From NCBI GenBank assembly GCA_964537825.1, contig CAZIDL010000074.1, forward strand, positions 1 to 10,329: a stretch of 10,329 bases of DNA, written 5' to 3'. The notes under the pieces are model-generated. The model made no database searches. It worked only from the letters and a program-made list of their open reading frames with translations, and was not told where the DNA came from. Made by a program: the position numbers and the translations under genes. This document shows positions 6,433-10,329 of this stretch, one piece after another. Source of the DNA: CAZIDL01 sp964537825. Lineage in GTDB: Bacteria > Bacteroidota > Bacteroidia > Flavobacteriales_D > CAYVSK01. Within the stretch, counting starts at the first letter, position 1, and every line of letters begins with the position of its first letter.

Positions 6433-9400
6433 TCAAACCCTTATCCCGATCACCAAAACATCGTCGATCTGCTCCTGCTTCCCTTCCTCCATCCAGTCCT
6501 CGAAGACGCGATCGAGCTCCTTCTTTTGTTCACTCACAGGCTTTTCGTGGATCTCCGTCAAAAGCTGCTTGAAAGGTCTGTATCGGAACTTTTTCCCTTT
6601 GGGTCCCCCGAACTGGTCCGCGTATCCGTCTGAGAAAATATAGAGCATATCCCCCTTCGAAGCCTGAAAGGAGACCGTTCTGAAGTCCCGATCAGAATGC
6701 TCATCATAACCCACAGGCATCGGATCCCCCTTGATCTCGATGCCATCGGAAGAACCTTTGAAAGGTTTGAGGCGGTCCTGATCGGTTCCTACCTCCCTGG
6801 AACGGCTGTCGGGGATGCCTTCAGCGATCCTTTCATTCACCACGTAGAGCGGGTTGTTCGCTCCAGCGAACTCGATCTTTTTCGAATCGGAGTCGGGATC
6901 TTGGCCGTCGGTCAGCGGTATCTTCAATAATGCCGCGTCCATCCCATCCTTGGCGGTACTTTCAGGGTCCGAGCTGCTGAGTTCGCGGACCACCCGGTCC
7001 CTTAATTCCGTAAGGACGTACCCGGGGGAGGGAGATGCTTCCGTGCTCATGATCTCGTTGAGCTGGCTGATCCCCAACATGCTCATAAAGGCCCCTGGAA
7101 CGCCGTGGCCTGTACAATCGACAGCCGCAATGTAAAGGTGTCCCTGGTGTTCCCGCGCCCAGTAGAAATCTCCTGAGACCTTCGTTTGGGGTTTGAAGAG
7201 GATGAAATGATCGGGCAAGTGTGAGCTGACATGTTCTTCAGGCTGCAAGAGGGCGAATTGGATCTTGCGGGCGTAATCGATGCTCTGGGTGATCTCTCGA
7301 TGAGCCTCTTCGAGCTCTGCTTTTTGCTCCTCCACCTCTGCCTTTTGTTCCGAGATCGTTTGGTTGGCCTTTTCAAGATTGCGGTTCTTTTCCTGGATCT
7401 CCTGGGTCCGTTCTTGAACGATCTTCTCCAGCCTTTCCTTTTGAGCCTGCAAGCGGCGTCCATTGAGCCAGAGCAAGAACCAGACCATTGCGATAGCCAG
7501 GACAGCATATCCTCCATAGGCCCACCAGGTCCGATACCAGGGAGGAAGGATCCGGAACCGGTAGGTGGCGACCGAACTCTCCTGCTTATAGACATTCCGG
7601 GCTTTGACCTTGAACCGGTAATCCCCCTCCGGAAGGTTCGTGTATTCTTTTTTGGTCTCCTGGGTGGGATCGCTCCAAGCCGTATCGAAGCCGACCAGCT
7701 TGTACCGATACCTCACTTTCTCTTGACGATCGGGGAAAGCGGCCGCATAATGGAATTGCATTCGGTTCCTGGAGTAAGGGAGAACAGGAAGCATTCGGTC
7801 GGGCTGCTCCTCGACCGGCAAACGGGTGAGCGTATCCCCATCGATCCTTAACCCCTGAGCTCGCTCCTTTTTCCAAAAAGTCCCTGCGAACAAGAGGCTA
7901 TCATCAGCGCCCAGGACCCTTTGGAGCGAACATCGCCAATCCCGCTCGATCGGGTACTTCACCTCCGGAAAATAAGCCGCCATCCCTTTGGACCCGCCGA
8001 ACCAGGTTTTCTCCTTTTCCGGCAGGATCGCCCTCAGAGTGCCCAGATCCATGGCCCGGAAGATCTTTTTCTCGATCCGTTGCTTATCTCCCTCAGGGAT
8101 GACGTGTTTGATCCCTCCACCTACGGCGTCATTGATCCAAACTTCCCCATCCTTGAGTCCATTCGCGAACCGAAAGACCTGACGGCCACTCTCACAAAAC
8201 ATTCTCCCGTACCGACAACAGGGAACGAAACGCGAGCCATCAAATCGATAGAGTCCCTCCGAGGTGCCGAAAAGCACCCCATCTCCTTCCGGATCATCGA
8301 AAACCCAGGTCTCTCCACTGGGAAGGCCATAAGAGGTGTCGTAATGGACCACCCGTTCAACTTTCAAGGAGGGGTCCGTGATCACTTTCATGACCCCCTG
8401 GGATCCCATCCCACCCCAGAAATAGAGGGAATCCCCTTTAGGCCCCACCTCCACCCCTATGGAACGGATCGATTCAGGTACATCCCGCACGCTCAGAAGG
8501 GGCTCCAATGCTCCTTTTCTTTTCCATGCATCTCGCCCCAGAACGAAAAGACCAGACCTTCCTCCCATCAGGACCCTGGAAGAGGAAGCCCCCCTTCCAT
8601 CTTTTTTCCCATTCCCCATCGCTTTCTTGCTCAATTCCGGTATTCTAGCCAGGTCATAGGAGAAGGGATCGAAGCGTTTATCGGTAATGAACTTTTTCCC
8701 GGTCCCTCCTCCAGGATCCTCAAAGCGAAAAACTCCTCCGTCCCCCATGGCCACCAGTAAAGTGAAGCCATTCCCGTTGGCGGAGGATGACCCTCCCCCT
8801 TCTTCATATGCGGATTGCTGGCAGATAAAGTCAAAACACAATCCGTCCATTCCATCGATCGGGATAAAGCCCCCCGTTAAGTCCTCCAACCGCCAAGCTC
8901 CTTGTGTGGTCCCGATGTGAAGCGGGGCATCCGAAGTCGGTCTGAAAAGATCGATCACAGCCCCTCGGAACTGCTCCCCTTCTTCAGCAAAAGAAAAAGG
9001 GAGACCGGTATGGATCAAAGCAATGCCTTGGTTGGTGCCAGCCCATAAGTTCCCTTCCACTTCCTGAAGGTCCCACAGATGATCGCTCGGAAGTCCATCC
9101 TCGCGGGTCATCCGATGGACGATGCGCCCTGCTCGATCCAGTAGATAGAGGCCTTTTTGACGCGTACCGATGGCATAAACGGCCCCCCAGGGATTTCTCT
9201 CGGCCTCCATCCGACACGCGGTATAAGCGACCCCTTCGAGCCTGTCCGAAGCGCCCCCTTTTTTCCTATTCGAACTTGCCCCGCTTTTTTCCGGCGCATT
9301 GAGTTGTTCACTCTCTCCTGTGCTAGGATCGTAACGGTACAATCCCTGTTCCCTGGTGAGCAGGATCCAGGTCCGACCATCTGGAGCAGGCATGATGCTT

Positions 9401-10071
9401 CGGATCCTTTTGCCTTTTACAAGCTCCCTGGATCCGGGCAATCGCTGCCTCCCTCCCATATCCAGCCTATATAGGCCATGCTCAAGGTCTTGGACCACAG
9501 GCTGGCCAGAAACGGAATAGAGGCGAAAAAAGCGGTTCTTCGCAGGGATCGCCTGGACCATTCCCCCCTCGTAGTGAAAAATGTGATCCTTGGCGTTGAA
9601 CCAAACCTCATTCTCCTCATCGTTATGGACAACCCCCCAAATGCTCCCGAATTCCTGAAGGCTATCCGGAAGAAGGCCGACAAGTGACCGTTCCTTAAAG
9701 CGCCCCTTGCGGTCAGGAAGGAGGACCCCCATAAGACTTCTTCCTCCCAGGAAGATCCGGCCTGAACTATCCCGGTCCGAATCAAAAATGGTCCTTCCCT
9801 GTCCTACCGGGACCTTTCTGAATCCCTCGCCGGTATAGAGGACGGCTCTACCAAGGGTTCCAAAGAGCATGGGACCTTTGTCCAAGGGTTCTACGCAAAA
9901 GATCTGTTGGTGAGCGCCGTAATCGTCGGGTGGAAAAGCGCTGATCCGCGGAGAAAGGGATCCACCCCTTGCCGGAGTACTGAGGAGTAACAGTCCCAGG
10001 AGGCAGCTGATGAACCAGAAGGACCAGTTCCGATAGCTTCGGCTTCCGCTATGATATCCCCTTTTCATCAT
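6433..10071 (-). CDS. Membrane sensor: propeller, Y_Y_Y and SpoIIE/PP2C phosphatase
   Basis: A 1212-residue signalling protein. Residues 13-36 are a signal sequence or anchor. Residues about 40-750 form a periplasmic beta-propeller of the two-component-regulator type, with repeats such as EDGLPSDHLWDLQE followed by NLWAGTNQGIALI, and YGLPSGETWVF followed by GVLFGTSEGLYRF. Residues 770-842 are a Y_Y_Y domain (YRYKLVGFDTAWS, EYTNLPEGDYRFKVKARN). Residues 851-870 cross the inner membrane, and 872-930 form a coiled coil (QEKNRNLEKANQTI). Residues 932-1212 are a SpoIIE-like PP2C serine phosphatase with metal-binding acids D968 (SGDFYW), D985 (DCTGHGVPGAFMSM), D1148 (SDGYAD) and D1203/D1204 (QIDDV). 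There is no histidine kinase domain, so ligand sensing outside would set dephosphorylation inside; the target is unknown. An insert at about 1080-1113 (PDSRSREVGTDQDR...) lengthens the phosphatase, and Ser/Gly-rich loops (about 262-278, 423-435, 485-499) interrupt the propeller. Two ATGs stand at the start (10071 and 10068). Confidence 0.92.
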   Translation of the reverse strand: MMKRGYHSGSRSYRNWSFWFISCLLGLLLLSTPARGGSLSPRISAFPPDDYGAHQQIFCVEPLDKGPMLFGTLGRAVLYTGEGFRKVPVGQGRTIFDSDRDSSGRIFLGGRSLMGVLLPDRKGRFKERSLVGLLPDSLQEFGSIWGVVHNDEENEVWFNAKDHIFHYEGGMVQAIPAKNRFFRLYSVSGQPVVQDLEHGLYRLDMGGRQRLPGSRELVKGKRIRSIMPAPDGRTWILLTREQGLYRYDPSTGESEQLNAPEKSGASSNRKKGGASDRLEGVAYTACRMEAERNPWGAVYAIGTRQKGLYLLDRAGRIVHRMTREDGLPSDHLWDLQEVEGNLWAGTNQGIALIHTGLPFSFAEEGEQFRGAVIDLFRPTSDAPLHIGTTQGAWRLEDLTGGFIPIDGMDGLCFDFICQQSAYEEGGGSSSANGNGFTLLVAMGDGGVFRFEDPGGGTGKKFITDKRFDPFSYDLARIPELSKKAMGNGKKDGRGASSSRVLMGGRSGLFVLGRDAWKRKGALEPLLSVRDVPESIRSIGVEVGPKGDSLYFWGGMGSQGVMKVITDPSLKVERVVHYDTSYGLPSGETWVFDDPEGDGVLFGTSEGLYRFDGSRFVPCCRYGRMFCESGRQVFRFANGLKDGEVWINDAVGGGIKHVIPEGDKQRIEKKIFRAMDLGTLRAILPEKEKTWFGGSKGMAAYFPEVKYPIERDWRCSLQRVLGADDSLLFAGTFWKKERAQGLRIDGDTLTRLPVEEQPDRMLPVLPYSRNRMQFHYAAAFPDRQEKVRYRYKLVGFDTAWSDPTQETKKEYTNLPEGDYRFKVKARNVYKQESSVATYRFRILPPWYRTWWAYGGYAVLAIAMVWFLLWLNGRRLQAQKERLEKIVQERTQEIQEKNRNLEKANQTISEQKAEVEEQKAELEEAHREITQSIDYARKIQFALLQPEEHVSSHLPDHFILFKPQTKVSGDFYWAREHQGHLYIAAVDCTGHGVPGAFMSMLGISQLNEIMSTEASPSPGYVLTELRDRVVRELSSSDPESTAKDGMDAALLKIPLTDGQDPDSDSKKIEFAGANNPLYVVNERIAEGIPDSRSREVGTDQDRLKPFKGSSDGIEIKGDPMPVGYDEHSDRDFRTVSFQASKGDMLYIFSDGYADQFGGPKGKKFRYRPFKQLLTEIHEKPVSEQKKELDRVFEDWMEEGKQEQIDDVLVIGIRV

Positions 10072-10153
10072 CCGAACTTCTCAATAATAGATCTTTTGAA
10101 ATGAACACACCCTCTAGATGCGTCTCATCAACTAGTCTGGAACCGCCGGTCCA

Positions 10154-10183
10154 TGAAAAGGGGACTGAAACGGTCCCTTTTCA
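10154..10183. terminator. Bulged hairpin, possible bidirectional terminator
   Basis: TGAAAAGGGGAC pairs with GTCCCTTTTCA around a loop of about seven bases, with one G (10160 or a neighbour) bulged; inner pairs can reduce the loop to AAA. Stem-flanking A and T runs are the same on both strands, so it could end transcripts from either side. It lies 82 bp upstream of the sensor gene start and could insulate it from minus-strand transcription entering from the right. Confidence 0.45.
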
Positions 10184-10217
10184 CGAAGTTTCCGCTGAAT
10201 TCTTGGGTATATCAATG

Positions 10218-10253
10218 AATGGTAGGGGCGACACATGTGTCGCCCCTACCATT
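10218..10253. repeat. Perfect 36-bp palindrome, REP-like
   Basis: The two 18-base arms are exact complements with no spacer, centred between 10235 and 10236. The left arm reads AAT GGTAGGGGCGACACA. It is GC-rich in the arms and lies in AT-richer intergenic DNA with no T-run, so it is not a simple terminator. The GTAGGGGCGA/TCGCCCCTAC outer arms resemble a palindromic repeat type that I recall as scattered through many bacterial genomes, and a single matching arm occurs at 238-247. Mobilisation by a REP-associated (IS200-like) transposase is possible but none is in the window. Confidence 0.75.
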
Positions 10254-10277
10254 TGTGTTCTCCCTACCAAAGACCAT

Positions 10278-10312
10278 AAAAAAACCCCAACCGCTAACGG
10301 ATGGGGTCTTTT
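10278..10312. terminator. Bidirectional intrinsic terminator
   Basis: ACCCCAACCG (10284-10293) pairs with CGGATGGGGT (10298-10307) with one A-A mismatch around the loop CTAA. A run of seven A stands on the left and TCTTTT on the right, so both strands have a stem followed by a U-tract. It most likely ends a minus-strand transcript entering from the right edge; the tract for that direction is the longer one. Confidence 0.7.
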
Positions 10313-10329
10313 GAAAAAGCAGCCCGTAG

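Noticed and set aside
7231..7851. A 206-codon hydrophobic open frame on the plus strand opposite the coiled coil and Y_Y_Y region
   Set aside because: Its Leu/Phe richness comes from reading Glu/Lys coiled-coil codons in reverse; it is not a membrane protein gene.
7921..8760. A 279-codon open frame on the plus strand inside the sensor gene
   Set aside because: Antisense shadow of the propeller region, very rich in Pro and Ser, with no recognisable domain.
10218..10284. A short minus-strand ORF (about 22 codons) starting near the terminator and reading through the palindrome
   Set aside because: Too short, made largely of repeat sequence, and with no ribosome-binding or conservation evidence.

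Overview
The window looks like a piece of a Bacteroidota chromosome with a coding GC content around 50%. Three things point there. A type IX secretion (T9SS) sorting domain is cut by the left edge. The lysR gene has a candidate promoter of the Bacteroidota kind (TTG, 17 bp, TAnnTTTG), and start codons mostly lack a Shine-Dalgarno sequence. The propeller/Y_Y_Y/SpoIIE membrane sensor and the TolC/ABC pair also belong to families I know mainly from this phylum. The genes look chromosomal and mostly housekeeping. I see no phage, plasmid, CRISPR or complete insertion sequence.

Left part (1-3101): the 3' end of a T9SS cargo gene runs convergently into a LysR-family regulator on the minus strand. 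The regulator is divergent from a gene for a long-type isocitrate dehydrogenase. The 132 bp between their starts hold a perfect TAnnTTTG box for lysR and a 15-bp dyad that fits the LysR T-N11-A rule, so the regulator may control itself and the dehydrogenase. The dehydrogenase has Asp-Ile where NADP enzymes carry Lys-Tyr, which predicts NAD+ use. A small, charged, coiled-coil protein of unknown function follows in the same direction.

Middle (3167-5208): a wrecked gene for an ABC exporter membrane domain, carrying an internal in-frame loss, a frameshift, a nonsense codon and a missing C-terminal half. It runs straight into an intact TolC-like outer-membrane gene. In related genomes this ABC family and this TolC family flank a HlyD-type adaptor. 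The likely history is an ABC-HlyD-TolC export operon that lost its centre by deletion and kept its outer-membrane channel.

Right part (5224-10071, minus strand): a 1212-residue membrane sensor (periplasmic propeller plus Y_Y_Y domain, one membrane pass, coiled coil, cytoplasmic PP2C/SpoIIE phosphatase) is followed after 60 bp by an alanine racemase of the Bacteroidota subfamily. The racemase has Glu at the position of the carbamylated lysine found in well-studied enzymes.

Right edge (10072-10329): no gene, but three structured elements. These are a bulged hairpin, a perfect 36-bp palindrome that resembles dispersed repeats, and a bidirectional terminator-like hairpin. The last nine bases could be the 3' end of a minus-strand tRNA. 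A 10-bp piece of the palindrome recurs at the lysR stop codon at the other end of the window.
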